Assembly: GCA_009733775.1 (NCBI GenBank)
Contig: WOGZ01000206.1
Coordinates: 1-62,599 of the forward strand
DNA from: Alectoria sarmentosa
Lineage: Eukaryota; Ascomycota; Lecanoromycetes; Lecanorales; Parmeliaceae
DNA: 62,599 nt
Direction: 5' to 3'
Part shown: positions 46,625 to 57,935 of the stretch, one piece after another
How the letters are laid out: each line of letters begins with the position of its first letter
How positions within the stretch are numbered: position 1 is the first letter of the stretch
Translations under genes and position numbers: made by a program
The notes under the pieces: model-generated
What the model was told of the DNA's origin: nothing
Seen by the model: only the letters and a program-made list of their open reading frames with translations
Databases searched by the model: none

Positions 46625-49600
46625 GTCGAAAGTGTGGGTGGGGAAGTCGTATTGGCTTTGAATAAGATGGGTTTTCAGGGAGTACTAGTACGTGTACTCG
46701 AAGACTTTGTATTTTGGAGATTTTAAGGAAGAGAAGGATGGTAAAGATCACAAATCTCCTTCTAAAATATGAGTCCATAACACAAAAATCCCCGACACAG
46801 GAGTCCCTAACACGGGATACCTTAACACAGAAGGCATTAACACAGGACTCCTTAACACAGAGATGCTTAACACAGGAGTCCCTCAAACAGCAAGGAGTGA
46901 CGCCATATCGGCTACCCAAGCTCCGATTGGACAGAATCTCGGTCCGTGCTGAAACCCAGCTGAGATTGAGCAATAGAATCAAGTCCATGTAACATCGACA
47001 GCCTCGCAAAAGAAAGAGAAAGAGGTTGCCAGTGAGTGTATACCTAGATCGATCCGTCTATCTTGTGCACGAAGGATTCTGCATCGCAATTAATCATGGA
47101 CTGACCACTACAACACACTCGGTATTTTCGCCACGAACTGAACACATTAGGGCGAGACAGAGTCATGCTTGCTTCCCTTGGCCTCAGGTATCAGTTCTGT
47201 TTCCGCTCATGCAGACGTATCGCCGCAGCGGAGGCTTGACAGCCAATGATGCGTTTCCTGACGCCTCACTTGTAACGCTCACCCTTACACCTTCGGCTCA
47301 CCCTGGCTCACCCTTGAGGCTCACCTTGGAGGGTGATTTTCAGGGCGGCGAGAGGCACTTTCCTCGACGCAGGCATGCCCGCTGGTTGAACTGGCGACCC
47401 GCCAAAGTTCGCGAGGTGCAGGGAGGACGAAATTCCAAAAAGGTTGGTTGGTCCTTTTCGGTCTTTTCTGGTCCTTTGCTAGTACGACCTTCAACGATCG
47501 CGAAGCCCATTAAACTTTTCCCAAAGAGAACTAGTGGACTGACGGTGTTTCCCGGCATGTCCATGTATGTGGGATTCCACAGTCGCGAAGTCCCGAAACC
47601 TCCAAATGGAACTGGTGGCTTTTCTATAGGAATGCAATGACTGCGATATTCAGGGACCAAGAAGGTTGGTTTGCCTTTTCCAGTCTTTTTCCGTCCTCTT
47701 TCTTGCACAAGGTTCAATGTCTACGTGATCCAAGGAGGAATGAAATCCCAAAAACGTTAGCGGCAAATTACGCCTCAACACAAGGTTGTCCACCTGCTCA
47801 ACATCAACTCGATACCACCTTCAAGTGTTAGCCTACACATTGGCCATCAGAAAGTCGAACCACCGTGCCTGCGGAGGAGCCCAATCGCCGAGCGTGCAAG
47901 GACTCCGGGTGCTTGCGCTCTCCACACACCTTCCGTTACGCAGGCGAGATTAAGCAAGCCTGCCTAATCCCCGTAGATTCGATATCCATCTTTCTCCACG
48001 ACGCAAGGCTGCGATGTTTTTGTCCTCACTCTATAGCAAAGTTCTTCTTCCTGGAGGAACGCTGACGGTGGTACTGCGGTCGAGTGGATTGTTAGAGTAT
48101 TGCGTCACTCGTGGGACTTGCTATCAGGAGATGGGTATGGGAAGAAGGTGGGACGAGCTGAGGGGCACGAAACGTATGAGATCATACGATAACAGTAATG
48201 TAAAGTATTAGATATCAATCCAGCACGTATGAAACCACTCTATAATTCATCTGAACGGTACAAGCTCCTCAGGTAAATCGAGATCGCATATACCTAGCCA
48301 TGATAGAAGGACCACCTACAAGCATAGCATCATCTGATAGCGCTACCTGAATTTCTCAGCTTCCAGCACCCAGAGGGATGAGCTAGCCACGCTGCACCTA
48401 GAATGTGTTCTCTCATCAATGCCTCTACATACAACATACCGCAGGCGTATCACCCAACCTACCGCACACCGGTCCATCTCTAGGATTCCAGCCTCCGTTA
48501 CTGCACGTTGCGGGCCCCCGTAGTCGTCCGGGTGGTGAATTGCAGCTGAGCCTATGGTGAACTGTATGTAGTCGCTTGCATGCTCGCCTACGACTATCTG
48601 AGAGCGGGAGAATAAACAAAAAGGTCAAGCCATAGTTGCTGAGTCGCCGACAACGATCGGTAGGGAGAGGGGTTTATCCTGCTTCAATTCGTCGAGTCAT
48701 AGCCGTGGGCCAGGGAAAAGACTCGAGTGTAGCTTGCGTTGGACTTCAAGGTCATCCACGCCAGACGCTTTTCGCTGTTTGCGCCCCTGGGGCTTCCGTT
48801 TCTGAAATGTGAACGGAGCACAAGGCCGTGCCTGCTTCCTTGTCCTCCTCCAAACCGGCCCTTTTAGACTTTGCTCATCGCTGTTCGCTGATGCCATGAA
48901 AGGGCCTCAAGACCTATTAAGTATCAGACACCTAAAAAAAGAAGAAATCTATCAAGAGGCCCTAGAAGTGTTAGATGGAAGGAAAAGAACGTTTGCTTAC
49001 CATTGCAGTTCCGCATTGACTAGAATGTTCTGCGGGCCGATTGGCGGTTGACTCACCTCGAGATCCTACGGGGGATCAATCAAGGTGGGGTGGGGGGAGT
49101 TCATCATTCAGGTATCCTTGCATTAGGCGCTCTTCTGCCCCTCTGCGCTCTTCTACGGCGCTCTTCCGCTCTTTTTTTTGACCCTCGTCGTGAGATGTAA
49201 GTTATTCAATCCGGAATCCATCAAGGGTGGTACAACCGGAGAACTCATTACATCTAGGTGGTAGGGGAGCGGCAATCGTGATATATAGGGTCAGGGAACG
49301 GTGGGAGATTGGCGACACCTGGTTGTTAGGATTGCCGAATGAGACTAGTAGTCAGAATTGTTAGCGGTGTTTTCAAGAGTGGCCTCTTGATAGATTTTGT
49401 GTGTGTATTTGACCCGTTGGGCTAAAGTAGATGATTGATGATAAGTTAGGTTTCTTTTTGGCTATTTGGTGCGCTGGGATGTGATTTGTTTTTTTTGGGG
49501 AAGAGTTTTCTGTCAACACTGGCCGTTCTCGCTCTTGTGTTTTGGATCAGAACCTCTCCAACTACTGTGATAGATTTCATAGTCTCCTGGCTCGAGTAGA

Positions 49601-50174
49601 TTACAAGAAATGTGGGAAAGATGTCGGCCTGGAAGTCATAAATTGTAACATTCACAAAGATTTGCCTCCCTTTGACAAAGCAGTGCCACGAAAAGGCAGC
49701 CTTGCGCCACCAGATTTTTTCCGTATTCCACCTCTATATCCACCAAGCCTTCCCTCCTGTGACCCATAACATTCTGTTCAATCACCTCTATGACCACCAG
49801 ACCTTGTCTCCTTGCCAGATCAGAGGTCTACTCTTTCCTAAATCTTCTGGCTGCCAAGCCGTGCCGAAAATCGGATATCGAAATTGCCAAGATATGGACA
49901 TCGCTACCGGTCAAGACTGGTCCAAATAAATCCCCTTCAAAGCAACAGAGGTGCAAAGAGTTGTGGTGTGGGAGATTTTAGGCTACACAAAGTTGGTAGA
50001 AACTTCAAATATTGTTTGCACATTCGATTAAAATCTGTGTCAGTCTGCGAGACGAAACTGATTGTTAACAGCCGATATTCCAACTTGTAGTTAGTACAAC
50101 ACATCTACATCATCTCCATAAAAGGTCGGTTCTGGCACCTCACTTCACTCACCATCACACCCACAAACGGCGAA
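46625..50174. other. 3.5-kb region without supported genes
   Basis: Contains the 15-bp minisatellite (46771-46890) and a duplicated motif at about 47435-47480 and 47655-47700. Longer frames (47026-47640 plus, 47340-47717 minus) overlap each other and have no recognisable domain. Confidence 0.4.
46771..46890. repeat. 15-bp minisatellite, eight units
   Basis: Eight consecutive 15-base units ending in (T)AACACAG or a close variant, starting at 46771 and repeating exactly every 15 bases. Because 15 is a multiple of three, both strands encode pentapeptide repeats (LTQxS-type on plus, CVKxS-type on minus), but neither frame looks like a real gene. Confidence 0.9.
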
Positions 50175-50883
50175 ATGACCTCTCCATTTCTGAAACTGCC
50201 TCCAGAACTCCGCCGAGTGGTATACCAGCATCTCCTCGTTCGACAAGAACAGCCATTTCACTTGACAACGTGGACCCGTTCTCATCGGCCCTCAAGCCAA
50301 ATCACCGCGATCTTATCGACCAGCCGGCAGATCTACCTCGAAGCTTTACCCGTCCTGCACTCCGACAACAACTTTGAGATCGAGAACTTCCTACCCGGAC
50401 TATCAGTGGTTGCAAACCCGAGGCTCCCAGTGCCGCAACGAACTCCGCAACCTGACTTTCTTGACCCATGGAGATGCCTCACTCAAATACAACGTCCGCA
50501 TCTATCTTCAGCCTGCTGTCCCAATGCGCCCAATCTAGCGCTCACCCTCAAATGCACAAATGCACCAATTCCGCATGCTGCATGAGCGCCGAGCCTTCCT
50601 AAAGCACATGCATGGATTTGGCCAAACCAGCGTGGTCGAGACGACGGATCCTGCGAGGGCACACCACCATTGGCTAATCCACATGGGTCACGAGCAAGGG
50701 AGAAGACTCGTACGATCGCTGTTGACGCAGTTCGGATCGGGTTGTCCGCAGGGGTGCAGGGTGCATTTGGGGGAAGCGGCCGAGCGGCCGGGGGCGAGCG
50801 TTCGTGTGGAGTGTGATGTGAGTTGCTTGGAGTGTGGTAATCCTCTATTCATGGAGAGGGTACACTTGAAGGCCATATCGTGA
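50175..50883 (+). pseudogene. Decayed 2EXR/F-box-like protein, paralogue of 51919-52905
   Basis: Starts cleanly (MTSPFLKLPPELRRVVYQHLL, then TSRQIYLEALPVLHSDNNFEIENFL) but then the homology to its neighbour jumps between frames: WLQTRGSQCRNELRNLTFL in a second frame, SACCPNAPNLALTLKC back in the first, and MLHERRAFLKHMHGFG onward in a third, ending with the Cys-rich tail (CPQGCRVH...CDVSCLECG) and a stop at 50883. At least three frame changes with no splice sites make it a pseudogene. The tail's Cys pattern matches that of the intact copy. Confidence 0.8.
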
Positions 50884-51918
50884 GAGAGGAAACTGGCTAG
50901 AATATTCTTGCAGATTTAGCCCACAAATAGTCATGGCGAAGAGCATTTGTACCCTCAACTCTGAATGTCTTGGATACCAGGATCACTTTAAACAACTTTC
51001 ATTGCAGTCACCCTGATATTACATGCGCGAGGATCAAAAGCTGGCTAGGGTCTAAGCCTTGATTCCAATCCCTCTCTATGCCTCGAATACGAGCCAGTAT
51101 TCAAATCCATCAGGTCCGCTCGTGGGGAAATTTATAGCGGCCAACATAGAGCCCAAGTAGAACTTCAGCAAGATCATGACCCCGACAGCGCTCAACGTCT
51201 TTTGCATAACGCCTGTGATGCTGAAAAGGTTGAAAGCAAACATGATGAGTGTGTAACGACGTTCCATGCAAACGCAATATCCTTCTTGAGAAGTGTTACC
51301 CCCAGGATTGTATCCTCCAAAGTACTTCCGGTACAATGGAAGTAGATATCCATTCTAGCTCCAAAGCTATAGAGATCCGGTTGCCTCGAGCGCTACTATA
51401 GGCAATTGACCGGGCGAGGAACATTCCAACTCGGCAGGTCTAACAATAAGTGAAATGAAGATTCTGGAAAAGTGGACATGCGAAAAGTCGAGGAGTAGTG
51501 AAATTTCAACGCATTGGTCATGAGGGACGCTCGTGGACATTCGATCGTCGCGTACGCTGTTAGCAAAGCATGAAGAGAATTCGATGGCACGTAAAGAGTC
51601 CATCGATTATGCAAAATTGAGATACAGACAATGCTATTCAATCAAGTAATTAGGAGCGAGATATCACGAAGAAGTCGCTTCCGTTGTCGTTGGTTCGATC
51701 ATGGCTTAGGCTTTTTTTCGTTGCTGGTCTATTTGAGCTACCAGCGTCAATTGTTGATACGTTCACTAACCAAACCTTGGTGACCGTGAATCACTTTCGA
51801 GACGCTTGATACTACGGAGCTAGAGTATCAAATCCAGACAACACCGTTTCCAGCCATCAGAATGTACAGTCCTCTGTATTCTAATCACGAACGGACAATC
51901 TTGTGTGGTAGACCAAAC
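50884..51918. other. 1.0-kb spacer between inverted paralogues
   Basis: No supported gene. An 86-codon minus frame (51076-51336) has hydrophobic stretches but no recognisable family. Confidence 0.4.
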
Positions 51919-52905
51919 CTATTGGCACTGCCATTGCCAGTTCCCAAACCCAGAGTGGTAACAATCCGGGCAACCGTACTCACAGTCAAGGTGCACAGTG
52001 GATGCGGAGATCGAGGCGTCCCTTCCTTCATGCACCCTGCATTTTCTCGGACATGCGGATCCGAGCTGTCTCAATAGCAACTGCGCACACTCATCCTGCG
52101 TCTTACGTTCCGATTTGGTCCATCTGTCGAACCCATGTTTGTAGCATATTCTCTCCATGCCTGACCGATCCTCCCCCATAGTTGCGCGAGAAAAGCCGTG
52201 CATGTATTTGAACATGCCCATCCGGTCTAGGTTGACCAATCGACGGCCATACACTTTTACCGTCAACGATAGGTTCGGGCATGCGGACAATATATTGAAG
52301 GTGCGGTAGTTGTTCAAGGAATACGATCGTGTGTCGTTCAAGAATGTGAGTTTCCGGAGCTGCTTCCGGCTTTCGGGACCAAGTTGCTTCAGCCATTTGC
52401 GATCGATAAGGGTCCCGCGGATCAGAAATTCGTTGCCGGAGAGGAAAATGCGACGAGCTTCCAGATATATTTTGCGATTTGTCGCTAGAATCGCAGTGGC
52501 GGCGTTCTTGGGCTGGCTGTCAAATTTTGGTCGCCTGGTCAAGTGAAGCGGCTGCTTGTCCTGGACCAAAATATGGCCGTAGACATATTCACGGAGCTCC
52601 AGTGGAAGCTTGAATAAGGGAAAGGATGGCAACTTGTCATCTGCTAGCTTGCTGATGGTACCGTTCTCGTTGTGGGATGAGCCTTCGAGCGTAGATATGC
52701 ATACTTCAGGCGTGTGTCTACTGCTATTGCTGTGTAGAGAAGTGGGTTTGTATCCCATTATGGCGCTGGACCTGAATGTGGGAGATGGTGTTCGCCGTTG
52801 GAGTTTGATTAAAGGTTGATCAAGATTTGTGATCAGGATGGAGGGAGTAGACCACTCCTGGTGTTGTGGTGCGTGAGGTGTCATGGATGCTGGTCGGTAA
52901 TACAA
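51919..52905 (-). CDS. 2EXR/F-box-like domain protein with C-terminal Cys motif
   Basis: Single exon, 328 residues. A ~95-residue Ser/Thr-rich leader precedes FPLFKLPLELREYVYGHILV, the LPxExRxxIY-type signature of the fungal 2EXR/F-box-like domain, then AATAILATNRKIYLEARRIFLSGNEFLI. The middle (ESRKQLRKLTFLNDTRSYSL, ILSACPNLSLTVKV) has the look of a leucine-rich scaffold, and the end has paired cysteines (CPRKCRVH, CEYGCPDC) that could bind zinc. Function of these lineage-expanded proteins is unknown; adaptor roles in ubiquitination are often assumed from the F-box resemblance. The decayed relative at 50175 lies in inverted orientation. Alternative start: MGYKPTS, about 50 codons in. Confidence 0.75.
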   Translation of the reverse strand: MYYRPASMTPHAPQHQEWSTPSILITNLDQPLIKLQRRTPSPTFRSSAIMGYKPTSLHSNSSRHTPEVCISTLEGSSHNENGTISKLADDKLPSFPLFKLPLELREYVYGHILVQDKQPLHLTRRPKFDSQPKNAATAILATNRKIYLEARRIFLSGNEFLIRGTLIDRKWLKQLGPESRKQLRKLTFLNDTRSYSLNNYRTFNILSACPNLSLTVKVYGRRLVNLDRMGMFKYMHGFSRATMGEDRSGMERICYKHGFDRWTKSERKTQDECAQLLLRQLGSACPRKCRVHEGRDASISASTVHLDCEYGCPDCYHSGFGNWQWQCQ

Positions 52906-54019
52906 ATGACTGCGTTGTGCTAAAGTGTTGTCTTTCCAATTCCGATTAAGCCAATACCTGCCAGAGGTGGCTTTTTGCTCGAGTAAATTCGATTAGTGTT
53001 GAGACTGCCCGATTGTAAAACTCTGATAACTGTGATCGCAACCAAATTGGAAAAAGTGGAAAAAAAGGAGAGATCTGAGTCCTTTGAGGATACGAGCCTG
53101 CTTTAGTGTGCGGTACCAGCGGCGTCAGCTTAGTCTACGTCTGTACCCACAAAATTGGCAGCTTTTTTGACAGCCTCTCTTTCCCTCCTTCATCAGTCTC
53201 ATGTCTGATACTGGTGGAGTTGCTCTCTCGATCATCCATCTTATTTCAATAGTCACATCCACATGCTCCTTCCTTACTCACTACAACACTCCTCCTTTCT
53301 TAGACATCAACGTCTCCCTCTCTTCAACCCACCCATGTAAGTCCCGACAGCTCTTTCGCACCTATCTCCGGCCAAATCCTGCGCTCCAAATTTTTGAAGT
53401 ATTTCCACCAACGAATCGAATCGCCTGGCAGATCCTTGGACGTCAGCGATAGGGTCAAGACCCAGCGCTGCTAGCAATGACGACAAGTCCAAGAAGCATG
53501 ACCACTTCGACACAGAATGCGACCTAGTTTGTAAGGGAGGTTGTTGGTGCGGTGTGTGATCACAACCCGCAGCCGGTCCGCAGGCCAACTTGATGGCCTC
53601 AAGGCGTCCTTTGGTATTTTGCTATTCTCCTTGAGGGTAAAGGCGCTAGAGATCAAGGGACAAAGGCGGCCTGGCCAAAAAACAGCTGTTGCGTGCGTAT
53701 ATTATGGGTTGAGAGTGAGGACGGTGTTACTGTGGAGACATAAGCGTTCAGCGGACAGGGATTCGCTGGGGATGTGAGTGATGACGACTCACGCAACGTC
53801 GTTGTACTAGAAACATTCGTTTTGTCTCCGTACTGGAAGAACACCAAGAGACATCTGGTAGGCTTGAATGCTTCCGAGAGCGATGTTGAGATCGGGTAAG
53901 ACATCATGCAAGGTCTTGCATAATTGGTACAAGCCTGCATATTTAGCCGCCCCTCCTTTGTTGCGACGTCTTTCCCTCTCTCTTCTCTCAACTTTTCTTC
54001 GTCTTGAAATGCTACTCTT
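52906..54019. other. 1.1-kb region, no convincing gene
   Basis: Divergent promoter region of the 2EXR-type and AKAP7-like genes. Overlapping minus frames at 53307-54094 have no recognisable domains. Confidence 0.4.
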
Positions 54020-54877
54020 TTGTTCTCGCGATTCTGCGATGCCATGGCTCCCATCTTCGTGAAAAGCGAAAGCCAAGTCCACAAGTTGACCCATTTCCTC
54101 TGCGTGCCAATTACGATGACGCTATCAAGACCACAGTTAGAGCAAACCCTACATCAGTTTCGGAATGACCCTTTGACATCCGGAATACCGCCAGGTGCTT
54201 ATCGTCCTCTGCAAACCCTTCACCTGCCCATAAAAACCTTGAGTCTGAAGACAGGAGACCGCGTAGACGCGGCCTGCCAACACTTGCGGAGCCTCAACCC
54301 CGATAGTTTACTCCGACATGCACTGAAAGAAAGTCCAAGGCGCACCCGTGGCGTACGCGGAGAAAAGCAAAGAACGCCCGTCATCTATCTAGGAAGCTCT
54401 ACACATGATTTATTGGCCGAGTCAAAGTCACCTCCGTTGACTATCACACTATCTGGTGTTCGCTGCACTTCTTTGCAAGGTCAAGGAATCTTAAATGGGC
54501 GCCTTCTTGCCTCATGTACTGATCCCACGTCTCGTCTCCGGCCTTTTCTCAACGAGATACGACGATCTTTTGATGTTGCCGATTGCCGGACTGCGTCACT
54601 CAAAAAAGCATACGATGAACTGGTCGTGCTCATAAGTACCGCGTCGAACGCGCCGAAGACGATCATTCGAGACACCAAACAGCCCGATAAATTCCGACGG
54701 GCGTTACAACCACTTTTTGAGACCCTGGATATTATCAAAAACTTCGAGGACTTTGTGTTCGCAGAAAACATTAGGCTTGAGAAATTGAGCCTTTGCGAAC
54801 TAGGGCTCCAGACAGCACTCGAGAAATTTGGTGCAGAAACCCGCCTGCCAGAAGTCTGCAGCGTGCCTTTGCCTTGA
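54020..54877 (+). CDS. AKAP7-like 2H-phosphoesterase-fold protein, likely inactive
   Basis: Single frame, 285 residues. Around residue 25 it reads KLTHFLCVPITMTLSRPQLEQTL, then IPPGAYRPLQTLHLPIKTLSL, the opening of the AKAP7/ASCC1 2'-5' RNA ligase-like domain (2H superfamily), and it ends in the family's EDFVFAENIRLEKLSLCELG. 2H enzymes need two H-x-T/S motifs. The first here is HLP in place of HLT; at the place of the second (LHATI/V-type) the sequence reads ELVVLISTA with no His. So the fold is probably kept and phosphodiesterase chemistry lost, or exon boundaries in the middle are wrong. An ATG eight codons later is an equally good start. Relatives act in RNA processing and alkylation-damage signalling. 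Confidence 0.75.
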   Translation: MFSRFCDAMAPIFVKSESQVHKLTHFLCVPITMTLSRPQLEQTLHQFRNDPLTSGIPPGAYRPLQTLHLPIKTLSLKTGDRVDAACQHLRSLNPDSLLRHALKESPRRTRGVRGEKQRTPVIYLGSSTHDLLAESKSPPLTITLSGVRCTSLQGQGILNGRLLASCTDPTSRLRPFLNEIRRSFDVADCRTASLKKAYDELVVLISTASNAPKTIIRDTKQPDKFRRALQPLFETLDIIKNFEDFVFAENIRLEKLSLCELGLQTALEKFGAETRLPEVCSVPLP

Positions 54878-56615
54878 CTAAACCCGTGTTCGTTCCTCCG
54901 GCCCCTGTAACTTCTATTATACGTATCAGCCGTTGTACGGTCCTTTGATGGTCAATTCGAAACTGTTGGGAGAGGCGTTTCCATCTATCGCCGCTGCGAC
55001 AGCAAATATCTCGACGCAAGCATTGAGATCGGGCTGAATGTTTCGGTATCTCGTTTACCAGAGTAAAATTGGGGTGCCACTTTGCCGGAGAGAAAATGGT
55101 CAGGATCACGCCAATTCGGGATGCTGTTGGATTATGTTGATGTTGAATTTGTAAGCTAGAGCCAGAGACTGGGCCTCGTTTCGGGGAAGGACTGGGAGTG
55201 TCGAGGCAACCAAGAGTAGCAAGGGAATGCTCGAATCATGCATCGAACCGATCAAAAGGACTTGCCTGACCAATACAGAGTCTAAGACTTTACCTTCAAG
55301 GCAAGAGTGGTCAGAGAATCATTCATCATTCACCTCATGCCGACCCTTTCCTTTCCTCCTCTAGAATCTAGAACGTATAAGTCGCCTGGTCCCTCCCAAA
55401 TCAAGTAGCCGGTCTTACTCATTCATCCCTCTCCTGAATACGCATCAACACCAACCAGAACCTTACCAATATACTTTTCTCTTGAGACCTTAAAATGTGG
55501 AGTATCCTGGCACTAGTGCCTTTTGTTCCAGGGCTGTGTTCCCGGGCGCGTTGGGAGAAATCGGCGATCCGATACTGAGGCCGCCCGTGCGATTTCGATA
55601 ATGTATTGTGACTCTTTTTCCTGTCATCGTAGATGTCTCAAAGCATGCTGAAACCTCGTCTCGTGTATCATACAAGATTATTCCTTGACTACCTCTTCAT
55701 GATCCTCATATCGACTCTCGCCATGGCGATCATTACAGTAGATTGCATGTCATGATGTTTAGGCCAAAGCATAGCGCATACTCTTGTACTTGGGCAAGTA
55801 GACATTTGAATCGACGTCAAAAATGAACTGCGTGATAATCGCCATCGCCCCTATCTCCGAGCAATTCAACTCATGGTAATGCAAATCCTAGGCCTCAAGA
55901 CAGGGGCTCTGCTGCTCCTCACCTATTCTGCGGCGCTCCCCACAGTGGGACTGTGGGTGCGTGGGTCTCAAAGTGGGTTATCTCTGTAGGCCAAGTGGGC
56001 TCCATGGTGTCTCCTGTGGCCATGGAGAATTACAGGGGAGCAAATGAAGACATTTGTCAGCAGCGAGCCATGTTTGTAGGCGGCGTGCACCATTGTGTAG
56101 CACGCCATTCTCGGAAGGTACTTTCTGGCACTTATTGATGTTGAATAATTTGTGTTAGTCACGCGCCTAGCATATATCAATGGCCCCCCCTCTTTTCTTG
56201 AGGTCAAGATCATAGGGTGAATCCACTTTGAGATGAGCAAGCGTGCTAAAGTTCATAATTTCGGTATGGATCAGACGACTGGGTAGTAAGGATGCCAGCT
56301 CAACAGTAGCTACATTAAAGAATGAATGAGATGACTATGAAGGCTTGTGCGTGGCTGGATCAGCACTGTCTACGAGTCGTAGACCCGAGCAGCGCGCTGA
56401 GATGACAGCCCCAAAGCTCGTCTCTGAATATTCACCCATTTCCTATCAAGAGCTGCTCAGAGTGGCCACGTTGAGAGGTCCGAGATGGCCGAAGTGCATG
56501 GAGGCATTTTGGAGCTAGTCGTATGGCCAAAAAGAGGACACGTCGTCGTGGAATTCCCAAGTCTCATCCAGCTTAGGTAGAAACTCTAATGGCAGATCTC
56601 GCCAGCGAGAGTTCT
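54878..56615. other. 1.7-kb intergenic, no gene seen
   Basis: Only short frames on both strands; nothing recognisable, no repeats noted. Confidence 0.45.
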
Positions 56616-57935
56616 CTACTTCTGTGGCCGAGGTAACGGAAATTCGCCACCCTCTACAACATATCTCTCCACACGGTTTTTGAAGGTCAAGTCTTCTCTC
56701 ACAGGTGGTGTACATGAGTCATACGCGACCACAGCTTCTCGAACTCTCCAGTTCTCATTCCCTTCGTTGGTCAGGGAATCGTGGAAGTGAAGATTCAACG
56801 ATTCTCGAAGAAATAGAATGATTCTTACCCACGAGCCGTGATTGACCTTGCCTTTTGACTCATATGATTTTAGATTTAATTGAGTAATATCCAGCAACTG
56901 CAATGAGTCGGCGTGAGCTACCAGAACCTCTTTCAAGTGTACCTCAGAGGTTGAAAATCCTTGCAGCAGGAGGGACTTGAGATTAGGCCAGTGCACTTGA
57001 TATATGAATAGTCGAGACAGCTCAACGGCCTTTAGCGGACGTCCATATGCACTCGTGAGGAATTTGAGCTGAAATGTCTGAAGATCTGGTGCGTTTTGTA
57101 TCATCGAACTAATTTGGACCTCGGCGCCTTTCAATGCTTCGGTACCTGAGACGTCCACCGCAAAGTGTTCGCAGTGTCTCATATTTGCTGTCATCATCGC
57201 TAATATCTCAAGGTGGTGTTCGAAAGCCTTCCATGGTAGATTCAGAGCTCTGATGACCTTGAGTCGTTTCTTGGTCTTGTAAGCGGCCGCCATCATGGCA
57301 GTATATTGTCCTACGTGGTAGCTGAGTCCATCATAGTGGCCAGGTTCGACTAACATCTCCCGTCCAAGAGGACTGAAGAGCTCAGGTTCTATTGGTTTGA
57401 CGGTATCTGGTAGGTAGCGAGCCCTAGGACCAATGTAAATCTCCTCAAGTTGAGCTAATTTCCCGAAAGCGTCGTCCAAATCATTTTCTTCAATATTGTA
57501 TCTTTGCATGAGCCTCTGGCTGTGGAGATGTCCACACCACTTCCAGTAATAGCGGTGCAGGTCATTCATTGTCAGGGTCGCCATTAGCAGATCTATGTCC
57601 TCTTTGCGGAGGGCGCGCAAGCCATGACCCAGATGCCGACGGCACCAGCTATTGAAATCCGGATCTTCACTAGAGCACTGAAGCATCTTTCCACTGTATG
57701 CAAGACTTTTGACAAGTTTGGCAAGATAAGGAGTGGAGGCAACCATGCGAAGCCTGCAGAAATTGTCCATGTTCCTTCTCAGGTATATGTGACGGAAGAG
57801 CGATATTTCGGCGGCATTGTTGAATTCTTTGCAGACAAGGCGAGCAGTTTTTAATTCTGATCAATCCACTAATTTGCATATTGACTATAAGATCTCCTGT
57901 GGTACAATCATATTTACGTCTCTGTTGGAGGTCAT
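56616..57935 (-). pseudogene. F-box/leucine-rich-type protein with two stop codons in the F-box
   Basis: From an ATG at 57935 the minus strand reads MTSNRDVNMIVPQEIL, TAG (57887-57885), SICKLVD, TGA (57863-57861), then SELKTARLVCKEFNNAAEISLFRHIYLRRN and straight into a 384-residue open frame from Met 57770. With the two stops read through, VPQEIL...LKTARLVCKEFN is a normal F-box in one frame, so they interrupt the domain rather than mark introns; the only obvious donor/acceptor pair leaves the frame. The rest has repeated hydrophobic LRR-like segments (LEEIYIGPRARYLPD, LKVIRALNLPW, LQTFQLKFL, LKSLLLQGF, LQLLDITQLNL). F-box proteins pick substrates for SCF ubiquitin ligases; a product starting at 57770 would lack the Skp1-binding box. 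Confidence 0.75.

Noticed and set aside
47026..47640. 204-codon plus-strand frame
   Set aside because: Starts at TTG, overlaps an equally open minus frame (47340-47717), and reads through a duplicated non-coding-looking motif.
51076..51336. 86-codon minus-strand frame with hydrophobic segments
   Set aside because: Possible fragment of a membrane protein, but no family signature or flanking exons found.
53307..54094. Overlapping minus-strand frames upstream of the AKAP7-like gene
   Set aside because: No consistent splice chain or domain; the longest overlap the start of the plus-strand gene.
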